From RI-283 sp964487925 (GTDB lineage: Bacteria; Pseudomonadota; Gammaproteobacteria; SZUA-140), in contig CAZASZ010000009.1 of assembly GCA_964487925.1 (NCBI GenBank), forward strand, positions 1 to 47,404: a DNA stretch of 47,404 bases, read 5' to 3'. A program made the position numbers and the translations under genes. Positions 8,194-16,837 of this stretch are shown here, in pieces. Under the pieces are notes generated by a model. The model was not told the origin of the DNA, searched no databases, and saw only the letters and a program-made list of their open reading frames with translations. Numbering within the stretch: position 1 is the first letter of the stretch; each line of letters opens with the position of its first letter.

Positions 8194-9010
8194 ACAACGC
8201 CTGCTAACGGCCCTGGTTCTGATCCCGCTCGTCGTTACCGGGATACTGGAGCTGTCGACCTATCATCTGTCTCTGCTATTGACGGCTGTCTTGGTGGCAG
8301 CGTCCTGGGAATGGTCCGCGCTCATGGGGCTGCGTGGCACTCTGGGACGCATGATCTACGCCCTCGCGCAGGGGTCCTTGTTGCCCTTTTCGATGCAACT
8401 TTTTGAATGGTCGCCTATCATCGTACTTGGCGCAGCCATGCTCTGGTGGTTTGTCGCGATGTTTTGGATTGGCAATTCCGATGGGCAGGTCGCTGAATCC
8501 CGTGCGATGGAAATATTCGTGCATGGTGTCGCCGGCATCCTGGTACTACAGCCTATGTGGATCGCCCTCGTAGATCTGCACAGCAATGGAGTCTTTGGGG
8601 CGCAGTTGCTGCTTTATCTCATGGTCATTGTCTGGGGCGCCGATAGTAGCGCCTACTTGGCGGGACGACTTTGGGGTAAGGCGCGTTTGGCAGTGCAGAT
8701 CAGCCCCGGCAAGACCTGGGAGGGCGTCTATGGCGCGGTCGCAGCGACGATCGTGATCGCCTCGTTGGGTGTTTGGTGGTTTGGTTTCAAAGGCACGATG
8801 ATCGTGGCTTTTGTCTTGTTAAGCGTTGCGACAGTTATGTTTTCGATTGTCGGCGACCTCTGGGAGAGCCTCCTTAAACGTCGTCGTGGCCTGAAGGATA
8901 GCGGACAGATCCTGCCTGGACACGGCGGCATCATGGACCGGATCGATAGCTTGACTGCGGCAGCGCCGATCTTTTGTCTCGGCATGATGCTGCAGGGCTT
9001 GATCCAGTGA
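8186..9010 (+). CDS. cdsA: phosphatidate cytidylyltransferase
   Basis: Makes CDP-diacylglycerol from phosphatidic acid and CTP, an inner-membrane step common to all phospholipids. The 274-residue product has multiple hydrophobic segments, starting LLTALVLIPLVVTGILEL. The family signature is at the C-terminus: LKRRRGLKDSGQILPGHGG followed by MDRIDSL. An upstream ISPGKTWEG motif is also present. The start is GTG at 8186, overlapping the uppS end; the stop overlaps the GTG of dxr in the tetranucleotide GTGA. Confidence 0.96.
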   Translation: MLKQRLLTALVLIPLVVTGILELSTYHLSLLLTAVLVAASWEWSALMGLRGTLGRMIYALAQGSLLPFSMQLFEWSPIIVLGAAMLWWFVAMFWIGNSDGQVAESRAMEIFVHGVAGILVLQPMWIALVDLHSNGVFGAQLLLYLMVIVWGADSSAYLAGRLWGKARLAVQISPGKTWEGVYGAVAATIVIASLGVWWFGFKGTMIVAFVLLSVATVMFSIVGDLWESLLKRRRGLKDSGQILPGHGGIMDRIDSLTAAAPIFCLGMMLQGLIQ

Positions 9011-10179
9011 TTGGCATCACAATCCTGGGTGCGACCGGGACGATCGGCATCAATACGCTTGACGTCATTGCGCAGCATAAAGATCGTTACCACGTCGTCG
9101 CGCTGACGGCCAACAGAGATGATGAGCGTATGTTCGAGCTGTGCCGGACCTGGCGGCCCGAATACGCCGTCATGGCCGATTCGGATGCCGCGGAGCGGCT
9201 CGGTCGACGTCTGCAGCAGACGGATGTGCCCGTACGTGTATTGGACGGGGTTGAGTCGCTGGAATATGTATCCGCTCTCGACGTTGTCGATTGCGTTATG
9301 GCTGCTATCGTGGGCGCCGCCGGCCTGTTGCCGACACTGGCGGCCGCAAAGGCAGGCAAGCGCATCCTGCTCGCCAATAAGGAGGCCCTGGTTATGTCGG
9401 GGGACCTTTTCATGGATGAAGTCAGGCGCCATGGCGCCAAACTGCTTCCGATCGACAGCGAGCATAACGCAGTGTTTCAGTGTCTTCCTGATGGTCGCCG
9501 GGGTGATCTGGCCGACCAGGGGGTGAGTCGTATCCTGTTGACCTCGTCGGGAGGGCCCTTTCGATGTCTCGACCTTTCCGAACTATCTGAGGTTACGCCG
9601 GACCAGGCCTGCGCCCACCCAAACTGGGTTATGGGGCGGAAGATCTCGGTTGATTCTGCCACCATGATGAACAAGGGACTCGAGGTCATCGAGGCCTGCC
9701 ATCTATTTGATCTGGCGCATGATGACGTGCAGATTGTTGTTCATCCGCAGAGCATCATCCATTCCATGGTGGAATACGTAGACGGTTCGGTGCTGGCCCA
9801 GATGGCAAGTCCCGACATGCGTGTACCAATCGCTCATGCACTGGCCTGGCCTGAGCGGATTACCTCCGGGGCGGAGCGGCTCGACCTCTTTGCCGTTGCC
9901 ACACTGAATTTCGAACCGCCCGACCGTGAACGTTTCCCGTGTATACAGTATGCCTACGATGCTGTCGAGGCAGGCGGAACGGCTCCGGCCGTACTCAACG
10001 CAGCAAACGAGGTTGCTGTTCAGGCTTTTCTCGATGGCCAACTTCCATTTACTGGAATTCCGGCGATCATTCACGACATTATGGCTGCCGTTCGTTGTGC
10101 TCCGGCCGAGGACCTTGATGCTGTACTGGCTGCCGACCGGGAGGCAAGGGTCCTGGCGGCGGATATGATCGCGCGCTGA
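9007..10179 (+). CDS. dxr: 1-deoxy-D-xylulose 5-phosphate reductoisomerase
   Basis: Converts DXP to MEP with NADPH, the committed step of the MEP isoprenoid pathway; 390 residues. The Rossmann motif ILGATGTIGINTLDV sits at the N-terminus. LLANKEALVMSGDLFM and LPIDSEHNAVFQCL carry the metal and substrate residues, followed by LTSSGGPFR and HPNWVMGRKISVDSATMMNK. A frame-open TTG at 8974 would add an unconserved extension. GTG 9007, overlapping the cdsA stop in GTGA, gives MIGITILG, matching known Dxr N-termini, and is chosen here. Confidence 0.96.
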   Translation: MIGITILGATGTIGINTLDVIAQHKDRYHVVALTANRDDERMFELCRTWRPEYAVMADSDAAERLGRRLQQTDVPVRVLDGVESLEYVSALDVVDCVMAAIVGAAGLLPTLAAAKAGKRILLANKEALVMSGDLFMDEVRRHGAKLLPIDSEHNAVFQCLPDGRRGDLADQGVSRILLTSSGGPFRCLDLSELSEVTPDQACAHPNWVMGRKISVDSATMMNKGLEVIEACHLFDLAHDDVQIVVHPQSIIHSMVEYVDGSVLAQMASPDMRVPIAHALAWPERITSGAERLDLFAVATLNFEPPDRERFPCIQYAYDAVEAGGTAPAVLNAANEVAVQAFLDGQLPFTGIPAIIHDIMAAVRCAPAEDLDAVLAADREARVLAADMIAR

Positions 10180-10193
10180 GCATCCAATAACGA

Positions 10194-11561
10194 ATGATCG
10201 ACGTCGTTTACTCTATCCTCGCCTTTGTCTTCGTGATCGCCGTGCTCGTGTCCGTCCACGAGTTCGGTCACTTCTGGGTCGCGAAGCGACTCGGCGTCAA
10301 GGTACTTCGTTTCTCTATCGGTTTCGGCAGGCCGATCAAGACCTGGCGCCCACGCGATGATGAGACCGAATACTGCATCGCCGCGATCCCGCTTGGCGGC
10401 TATGTCCGGATGTTGGATGAGCGCGAAGGCCCGGTTGAAGACTACGATCTGCATCGCGCCTTCAACCGTCAGGCCTTGTGGCGGCGGTTTGCGATTGTTT
10501 TTGCCGGGCCCTTGAGCAATTTTCTGTTGGCTATCATGGTCTATACAGTGGTCTTCATGATCGGCGTGAGCGGGATGCGACCGGTCGTGGGGGAGATTAC
10601 CCCTGATGGTTTGGCTGCCCAGGGTGGCTTTCAGACGGGTGATCTGATCACCCGGGTTGGTGATAGTTCCGCGAAGACTTGGGATGATGCCTTTCTGGCT
10701 ATCATGTCTGCCAGCATCGGCCGTGCCGACACCGAGATAGAGGTTCGGGACAACGCCCACAATACACGCGTCAGACATCTTGATTTTTCGCGGGTGAATG
10801 GTCATATAGACCGTCCCAACCTTATGACGTTTATTGGCATGCGACCCTACGAGGTGTCGGTGCCGGCCATCATCGGGCGTGTCGAACCGAACGGACCTGC
10901 GGACCAGGCCGGTTTTAAGGCAGGTGACCGAATCATTTCCGTAGACGATCATCCGCTGACTGAATGGGGCGAGTGGGTCGATGCGGTCCGCGATCGACCC
11001 GGCCAACACATGACCGTTGTGGTTGATCGGGCCGGGGAGGCGCTGACCCTGAAGCTCGTGCCCGAATCGCTGACCGACAAGGATGGCACCGCCTATGGCC
11101 GGATCGGCGCGGCTGTTGATTTTCCGACCGAGGCGTTTGACGCCTTGCGGACCACAGTACGTTACTGGCCGTTGCAGGCATTTGGCGAGGGGCTCGCCAA
11201 GACCGGACATATGACATGGCTGACGCTGGGCATGCTCTATAGTATGATCTTCGGCGACGTATCGGTGGACAACCTCAGTGGCCCAATAAGTATTGCGGCC
11301 TATGCCGGGGAGAGCGCCAGCATAGGTATAACGGCGTTTTTGGAGTTCATCGCCCTGATCAGTATCAGCCTCGGCGTGCTCAATCTGTTGCCGATTCCCG
11401 TGCTCGACGGGGGGCACCTCTTTTTCTATCTGGTCGAGGCCATCAAGGGGCGACCAGTGTCGCCCGAAATCGAGCTGTTTGGTCAGCGGATCGGGATTGC
11501 CGCCATCTTGGTGCTGATGGTCTTTGCCTTCTACAACGATATTGCTAGGTTGCTGAATTGA
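10194..11561 (+). CDS. rseP: site-2 protease RseP (zinc intramembrane metalloprotease)
   Basis: Cleaves the RseA anti-sigma factor within the membrane to release sigma-E, and removes remnant signal peptides; 455 residues. The zinc motif HEFGH is at H22-H26, inside the first transmembrane helix. Two PDZ domains follow (around 125-210 and 220-305, the second with RVEPNGPADQAGFKAGDRI). The second catalytic motif, LLPIPVLDGGHLFF, is near residue 400, in the C-terminal transmembrane part. It is directly upstream of bamA, the usual order for outer-membrane biogenesis genes. Confidence 0.96.
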   Translation: MIDVVYSILAFVFVIAVLVSVHEFGHFWVAKRLGVKVLRFSIGFGRPIKTWRPRDDETEYCIAAIPLGGYVRMLDEREGPVEDYDLHRAFNRQALWRRFAIVFAGPLSNFLLAIMVYTVVFMIGVSGMRPVVGEITPDGLAAQGGFQTGDLITRVGDSSAKTWDDAFLAIMSASIGRADTEIEVRDNAHNTRVRHLDFSRVNGHIDRPNLMTFIGMRPYEVSVPAIIGRVEPNGPADQAGFKAGDRIISVDDHPLTEWGEWVDAVRDRPGQHMTVVVDRAGEALTLKLVPESLTDKDGTAYGRIGAAVDFPTEAFDALRTTVRYWPLQAFGEGLAKTGHMTWLTLGMLYSMIFGDVSVDNLSGPISIAAYAGESASIGITAFLEFIALISISLGVLNLLPIPVLDGGHLFFYLVEAIKGRPVSPEIELFGQRIGIAAILVLMVFAFYNDIARLLN

Positions 11562-13867
11562 TGTTTTCAGGGTCATTGCCAATGCGCATTCTTTGCCTGC
11601 TTGTCTGCTGGCTGCTGCTGGCGCCCTCGGTCCAGGCCGCGACCTTTGAACCGATGACCATCGGCACTATTGAGGTCAAGGGACTCAACCGAATCGAGCT
11701 CGGGACTGTCCTGAACTATCTGCCCGTCCATGAGGGCGATCGTCTTGATGGCGCGGTATCCGGGCAGATCATCCACGCTCTGTACAAAACCGGGTTTTTT
11801 GATGATGTCCGTCTCGCGCTGCAAGGACAGGCGCTCGTCATCACGGTTACCGAGCGTCCATCGATCGCGAGTATCAAGATCTCGGGAAACAAGGATATCG
11901 AGACCAAGCAGCTCAATAAGGTGTTGGGCGATATCGGCCTCGCCGAGGGCAAGATATTCGATCGTTCCTCGCTGGAACGCATGGTCAGAGAGCTCGAAGG
12001 CCAGTATTTCGCGCAGGGAAAATATGGCGTTAAGGTCAGTTCCTCACTCAAACTTAGGCCTGATAACCGGGTTGAAGTGACTATTAATATTGTCGAGGGC
12101 GAGGTCGCCAAGATCGCCCGCATCAATATCGTCGGGAACCATGCTTTCGATGAAGCGACCTTGCTGAACCTCTTTCAATTGAGCCCGCCGTCGACCTGGA
12201 CGATGTTTTCCTCCAATGATCAGTATGCGCGGCAAAAATTGGCCGCCGACCTTGAGACCCTGCGTTCATTCTATCTAGATAACGGTTATATCAATTTCCA
12301 TATCACCTCGTCACAGGTTTCAATCAATCCAGACCGGCGTTCGGTCTACGTTACGATCAATATTCTCGAGGGCGATAAGTTTCGCGTCAGTAAGACCGAG
12401 CTTAGCGGGGACCTCGTTGTGCCCAGGGACGAGTTGGCGAAATTGATCACGATTCATGACGGGGACGTCTTCTCCCGAAAGGCCTTAACCTCTTGCAACA
12501 ACGGGTTGCTTGAGCGGCTGGGTGACGAAGGTTTCGCTTTTGCGAATGTCCATGCCGTGCCGACGCTGGACAAAGAAAACCACTTGGTAGCTTTGAATTT
12601 TGTCGTGGATCCGGGCAAGCGCGTTTATGTTCGGCGTATCAATATCACGGGTAACAATAAGACCAGTGACGAGGTCGTGCGGCGTGAGATGCGTCAGATG
12701 GAGGGCGGTTGGGTTTCGACCGCCAAGATAAAGCGCTCGCGGACACGTTTGAAACTGCTCGGGTTTTTCGACGAGGTCAATATCGAGACCCCTGCTGTAC
12801 CGGGATATGATGATCAAGTTGATGTCGACGTATCCGTCAGTGAAAGGCCTTCGGGCTCGCTGACGGCGGGCGTGGGCTATTCGCAAAACCAAGGCCTGCT
12901 CGTGAACGCTAATATCAGCCAGAATAATGTATTCGGTAGTGGCAATCGCGTCAGTGCTGCGATCAACAACAGCTCGGTCAATACCGTCTACAACTTTTCC
13001 TTTACCGATCCCTACTACACCATTGATGGTGTTAGCCGCGGGTTCAACGTGTTTCAGCGCACGACCGATGCGTCGAGGGCCAATATCGGTAGTTACAGCA
13101 ACGACGTATACGGTGGCGGGGTGATTTTTGGCATCCCGTTGTCCGAGCTGACCCGCGCGACCTTGGCGTTCAATTACGAGAATGATGCTTTGAGTGTCTC
13201 CAGCCTTGCGCCTCAGCGCGTCCTGGATTTCGTTGCGGCCAACTCCGATACCTACGATATCATCAATACCACCATCGGCTGGTCTTATGACTCCAGAAAC
13301 CAGGCTGTCTTTCCTGATGAGGGGGGTATTCACAGCCTATCCATGGAACTTGCGCTGCCCGGCGGTGATCTACAGTATTACAAGTTGGGATATTCCGCTG
13401 CCCAATACTGGCCATTGCTATCCAGCCTCACCGGTAAGTTGCGCTGGGAGACCGGGGTTGGCGGTGCCTATAGCAGCACCTCGGAATTGCCGTTCTTTGA
13501 GCGTTATTTTACGGGTGGCAGTCAGTCGGTAAGGGCCTTTAAATCCAATTCTCTGGGTACGAAGGATGTTTTCGGTGATCCCGAGGGTGGCGATGTGGAG
13601 ATCAATCTTGGGGCCGAGGTCCTATTTCCCATGCCGCTGGCCGAGGACAGCGACTCCGTGCGCATGAGTTTATTTCTTGACGCCGGAAATGTGTTTAGTA
13701 AGATCAGCGACGTGAGCCATATGGGTCTCCGCGCTTCTGCGGGCGTTTCTGTTGTCTGGCTGACGCCCATGGCGCCCCTGACTTTCAGTTATGGGTGGCC
13801 GATCAATAAACGTCAGGACGATGAAGTACAGCGTTTCCAGTTTACCTTGGGCGTGAGCGGATTGTGA
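11561..13867 (+). CDS. bamA: outer membrane protein assembly factor BamA
   Basis: The Omp85-family core of the BAM complex, which inserts beta-barrels into the outer membrane; 768 residues. A signal peptide (RILCLLVCWLLLAPSVQA) precedes five POTRA domains and a 16-strand barrel domain from about residue 430. ATG 11561 overlaps the rseP stop. ATG 11582, with CAGGGT 7 nt upstream, is an equally good or better start and gives a 19-residue signal peptide. Two oddities: the usually invariant barrel motif VRGF reads VRAF (SQSVRAFKSNSLG), and the C-terminus is RFQFTLGVSGL, ending in Leu rather than an aromatic residue. Confidence 0.95.
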   Translation: MFSGSLPMRILCLLVCWLLLAPSVQAATFEPMTIGTIEVKGLNRIELGTVLNYLPVHEGDRLDGAVSGQIIHALYKTGFFDDVRLALQGQALVITVTERPSIASIKISGNKDIETKQLNKVLGDIGLAEGKIFDRSSLERMVRELEGQYFAQGKYGVKVSSSLKLRPDNRVEVTINIVEGEVAKIARINIVGNHAFDEATLLNLFQLSPPSTWTMFSSNDQYARQKLAADLETLRSFYLDNGYINFHITSSQVSINPDRRSVYVTINILEGDKFRVSKTELSGDLVVPRDELAKLITIHDGDVFSRKALTSCNNGLLERLGDEGFAFANVHAVPTLDKENHLVALNFVVDPGKRVYVRRINITGNNKTSDEVVRREMRQMEGGWVSTAKIKRSRTRLKLLGFFDEVNIETPAVPGYDDQVDVDVSVSERPSGSLTAGVGYSQNQGLLVNANISQNNVFGSGNRVSAAINNSSVNTVYNFSFTDPYYTIDGVSRGFNVFQRTTDASRANIGSYSNDVYGGGVIFGIPLSELTRATLAFNYENDALSVSSLAPQRVLDFVAANSDTYDIINTTIGWSYDSRNQAVFPDEGGIHSLSMELALPGGDLQYYKLGYSAAQYWPLLSSLTGKLRWETGVGGAYSSTSELPFFERYFTGGSQSVRAFKSNSLGTKDVFGDPEGGDVEINLGAEVLFPMPLAEDSDSVRMSLFLDAGNVFSKISDVSHMGLRASAGVSVVWLTPMAPLTFSYGWPINKRQDDEVQRFQFTLGVSGL

Positions 13868-13955
13868 ATGTGTCTGACGTTTGTAACGGCGTATTGCCAA
13901 GTCAGACGATTTGGGTGCCATTATTCGAGATGTATCAATTGGGGGTTTTGTTGTG

Positions 13956-14474
13956 ATGAGGATTCAGTCCAGTCTGCTGGTAGTATTGATCGTCTGTTTC
14001 GGCTATGTGGCCTCGGCCAGCGCCGACCTGAAGATCGGTTACGTCAACGCGGCGCGTTTGCTTGAGGAGGCTCCACAGGCCAGGGATGCGACCAAGAAGC
14101 TTAAAGAGGAGTTCGCCCCAAGAAATGATTCCATGCTGGAGCTGCAGGACACCCTCAAGAAGATGCAGGATCGCCTGACCCGGGACGCAGCGATTATGAG
14201 CGAGGGCGAGCGCAAAAAACTTGGCCTTGATATCCTTGCCCGTAAGCGCGAGCTGCAGCGGACCCAGGATGCTTTCCAGGAGGACGTCAACATTCGTCGC
14301 AACGACGCCATCGGGCGCGTCCAAGAAACGATTAAAAAGGCGATTGAGGAAGTCGGCAAGAAATCTCACTTTGATCTGATCTTCTTCGATGGCATCTCCT
14401 ATGCTAATCCGGATCTCGACATTACCGATAAGGTTCTGTCGCGCCTGAAGACGGTTTCAACGTCGAAGAAGTAA
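13956..14474 (+). CDS. skp: periplasmic chaperone Skp/OmpH
   Basis: A trimeric jellyfish-shaped chaperone that carries unfolded outer-membrane proteins across the periplasm to BamA; 172 residues. The signal peptide ends VASASA, followed by mature DLKIGYVNAARLLEEAPQA, the typical OmpH opening. A long alpha-helical, charged coiled-coil stretch (about 45-130) forms the tentacles. ATG 13956 is chosen because it begins the signal peptide and has a GGGGG tract about 10 nt upstream; a TTG at 13911 would add an unconserved extension. It lies between bamA and lpxD, as usual. Confidence 0.93.
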   Translation: MRIQSSLLVVLIVCFGYVASASADLKIGYVNAARLLEEAPQARDATKKLKEEFAPRNDSMLELQDTLKKMQDRLTRDAAIMSEGERKKLGLDILARKRELQRTQDAFQEDVNIRRNDAIGRVQETIKKAIEEVGKKSHFDLIFFDGISYANPDLDITDKVLSRLKTVSTSKK

Positions 14475-14499
14475 GAAATAGAGCAGCGAGGCCGAGCGT

Positions 14500-15531
14500 T
14501 TGAAGCTGTCAGTGATTGCCGAGCACATCGGGGCGACCTTGAAGGGAGACCCCGATTGCGAGATCGATGGAGTCGCTTCACTGCATCGTGCTCAGGGTGG
14601 CGATCTGACCTTCCTGTCCGGTTCCAGGTATTTGGACAGTCTTGCCACCACCGGTGCGTCAGCTGTGATCATGTCGTCGACCCACTACAGCCCTGGTTTG
14701 GGTCTTCATTGTCTACTCGTTGAGAATCCTTACGCGGCCTATGCCTATGCCGCACAGCGAATCCATCCGCTGCCGACGTTTGAACCGGGTGTCCATCCTA
14801 CGGCTGTAGTCGAAGCTGGAGCGGATATCGACTCGGAGGCCTATGTTGGGCCGCACTGTGTCATCGCGGCGGATGCCCGTGTCGAGGCCGGCGCGATGAT
14901 CGGACCCGGCTCGATCATCGCGGCCGGGTGTCGTATCGGCCGGGACAGCCGGCTGGTATCGCGCGTCACGCTGGGGCCTAACACGCGTATCGGTGAGCGG
15001 GCCATCATTCAGTCGGGCGCCGTTCTTGGAGAGGATGGTTTTGGTTTCGCCAATGATGGCGGTAAGTGGGTCAAGATTCCCCAGGTCGGCGGAGTCCGTG
15101 TCGGCGACGACGTCGAGATCGGCTGTAATACGACCATAGACCGGGGAGCTCTTGACGACACGGTGATTGAGGACGGCGTCAAACTGGACAATCAGATTCA
15201 GGTGGCCCATAACGTTCGAATTGGCGCCCATACGGCGATCGCCGGTTGTACCGGCATTGCCGGCAGCGCAATTATCGGTCGCCGTTGCGCGATTGGCGGT
15301 GGGGTCGGTATCGTCGGACACATCGAGATATGCGATGATGTCCAGCTTACCGGTATGACCTATGTAACCCATTCCATCGATACCCCAGGAATTTACTCCT
15401 CGGGTGTGCCGATCGAGCCCTATAAGGCTTGGAGACGGAACTACACCCGAATCAAGCAGTTGGACGACATGGCGAAGCGACTGCGTACCCTTGAAAAGAA
15501 GCAAGACCGGAGAATTAATGACGGAGAGTAA
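14500..15531 (+). CDS. lpxD: UDP-3-O-(3-hydroxyacyl)glucosamine N-acyltransferase
   Basis: Third enzyme of lipid A synthesis: it N-acylates UDP-3-O-acyl-GlcN from acyl-ACP. The 343-residue product has an N-terminal uridine-binding domain (about 1-100) followed by a left-handed beta-helix of hexapeptide repeats. The catalytic His is H237 in QIQVAHNVRIG, and LGEDGFGFANDGGKWVKIPQ is the conserved ligand-contact block. The start is TTG at 14500 with GAGG 8 nt upstream. Its 3' end overlaps fabZ by 14 nt. Confidence 0.96.
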   Translation: MKLSVIAEHIGATLKGDPDCEIDGVASLHRAQGGDLTFLSGSRYLDSLATTGASAVIMSSTHYSPGLGLHCLLVENPYAAYAYAAQRIHPLPTFEPGVHPTAVVEAGADIDSEAYVGPHCVIAADARVEAGAMIGPGSIIAAGCRIGRDSRLVSRVTLGPNTRIGERAIIQSGAVLGEDGFGFANDGGKWVKIPQVGGVRVGDDVEIGCNTTIDRGALDDTVIEDGVKLDNQIQVAHNVRIGAHTAIAGCTGIAGSAIIGRRCAIGGGVGIVGHIEICDDVQLTGMTYVTHSIDTPGIYSSGVPIEPYKAWRRNYTRIKQLDDMAKRLRTLEKKQDRRINDGE

Positions 15532-16015
15532 CTTGAACAACGGGCAGAGCGAGACGGATTCTCAGCCGCTGACGATGGATATCCACGAGGTACTCAAGCA
15601 CCTCCCGCATCGCTATCCGTTTCTGCTGGTCGATCGCGTCCTGGACTATGTGCCGGGGAAGTCCCTGAGAGCGCTCAAGAACGTTACATATAACGAGCAT
15701 TTTTTCACTGGACACTTTCCCGTCCGGCCGGTCATGCCCGGTGTGCTGATTCTGGAGGCGCTTGCTCAAGCCACGGGTATTCTGGCTTTTCGTAGTACTG
15801 AAACGCTGCCAAGCGAGGGCACGCTATATTATTTCGTCGGGATCGATAACGCTCGTTTCAAGCGTCCCGTTGAGCCCGGCGATCAGCTTATCCTCAATGT
15901 CGAGGTGAAACGAAACATGCGCAATGTCTGGCAGTTTCAGGCCCGGGCCGAGGTTGATGGCCATATGGTGGCCTGTGCGGATATCATGTGCGCCTCTAAA
16001 GGCGTCGATGATTGA
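15518..16015 (+). CDS. fabZ: 3-hydroxyacyl-[ACP] dehydratase FabZ
   Basis: Dehydrates beta-hydroxyacyl-ACP in fatty-acid elongation; 165 residues of hotdog fold. HLPHRYPFLLVDRVLDY, then FFTGHFPVRPVMPGVLILEA with catalytic H66 and E80, then FVGIDNARFKRPVEPGDQ. ATG 15518 (GGAG 5-6 nt upstream) lies within the end of lpxD and is preferred; the open frame extends further upstream through lpxD but without conservation. FabZ competes with LpxA for hydroxyacyl-ACP, so co-expression balances phospholipid and lipid A synthesis. Confidence 0.96.
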   Translation: MTESNLNNGQSETDSQPLTMDIHEVLKHLPHRYPFLLVDRVLDYVPGKSLRALKNVTYNEHFFTGHFPVRPVMPGVLILEALAQATGILAFRSTETLPSEGTLYYFVGIDNARFKRPVEPGDQLILNVEVKRNMRNVWQFQARAEVDGHMVACADIMCASKGVDD

Positions 16016-16048
16016 TCGATCCCAGACCGTAATAGAGATCTTTTAGTC

Positions 16049-16819
16049 GTGATAGATCCCAGAGCAGTCATAGATCCAAAGGCCGAGATTGCGGCGGATG
16101 TTGAGATCGGTCCCTATTCCATCATTGGTCCGGACGTTAAGATCGGCCCCGGATGCTGGATTGGGCCCCATGTCGTGATTCGCGGCCCGACCGTAATCGG
16201 GCGTGAAAACCGGATCTTTCAGTTTTCCTCCATCGGCGACGACCCCCAGGACAAGAAGTATGCTGGTGAGCCGACCAAACTCGAGATCGGTGATCGCAAT
16301 TTGATTCGCGAACACTGCACGATTAACCGAGGCACCGAACAAGGCGGTGGTGTGACCCGAATCGGTGACGACAACTGGATCATGGTCGGTGTCCACATCG
16401 CGCACGATTGTGTTGTCGGCGACAGCACTATCTTCGCCAACAACGTGGCCTTGGCAGGGCATGTCCGCGTCGACGATTTTGCGATTCTGGGCGGTTACAC
16501 GCTTGTTCACCAATTCTGTATTCTCGGCGCACATTGTTTTACGGCGATGGGTAGTGTGATTCCCAAGGACGTCCCGCCCTATGTCATGGTGTCCGGCCAC
16601 ATGGCCCGACCCTACGGATTAAATAGCGAGGGTCTGCGGCGACGCGGTTTTGATGGTCCGACCCGGCAGGAGATTACCCGCGCCTATAAGGTGATTTACA
16701 AGTCGGGCCTGACGCTGCCGTCGGCCATAGAGCGGCTTGAAGACATGGTGCGCGCCGTCCCGGAGGTCGGGCCTCTTCTGGATTTCTTGAAGGAGAGCAA
16801 ACGCGGCATCGTGCGGTAA
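16049..16819 (+). CDS. lpxA: UDP-N-acetylglucosamine O-acyltransferase
   Basis: First enzyme of lipid A synthesis, acylating the 3-OH of UDP-GlcNAc; 256 residues. Hexapeptide-repeat beta-helix (about 1-185) with the catalytic segment VHIAHD (H116 and H119, matching E. coli H122 and H125). SIGDDPQDKKYAGEPTKLEIG, IREHCTINRGTEQGGGVT and the C-terminal helical domain with IPYVMVSGH-like VPPYVMVSGHMARPYGLN are present. The start is GTG at 16049. fabZ is 33 nt upstream and lpxB 18 nt downstream. Confidence 0.96.
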   Translation: MIDPRAVIDPKAEIAADVEIGPYSIIGPDVKIGPGCWIGPHVVIRGPTVIGRENRIFQFSSIGDDPQDKKYAGEPTKLEIGDRNLIREHCTINRGTEQGGGVTRIGDDNWIMVGVHIAHDCVVGDSTIFANNVALAGHVRVDDFAILGGYTLVHQFCILGAHCFTAMGSVIPKDVPPYVMVSGHMARPYGLNSEGLRRRGFDGPTRQEITRAYKVIYKSGLTLPSAIERLEDMVRAVPEVGPLLDFLKESKRGIVR

Positions 16820-16837
16820 AGGGCCGCTGGTGCTGAA

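Noticed and set aside
10071..11582. A 503-codon minus-strand open frame opposite rseP
   Set aside because: Antisense shadow of a GC-rich conserved gene; no recognisable domain, signal or ribosome-binding site.
12485..13333. A 282-codon minus-strand open frame opposite the bamA barrel
   Set aside because: Codon-bias shadow; the bamA barrel is complete on the plus strand.
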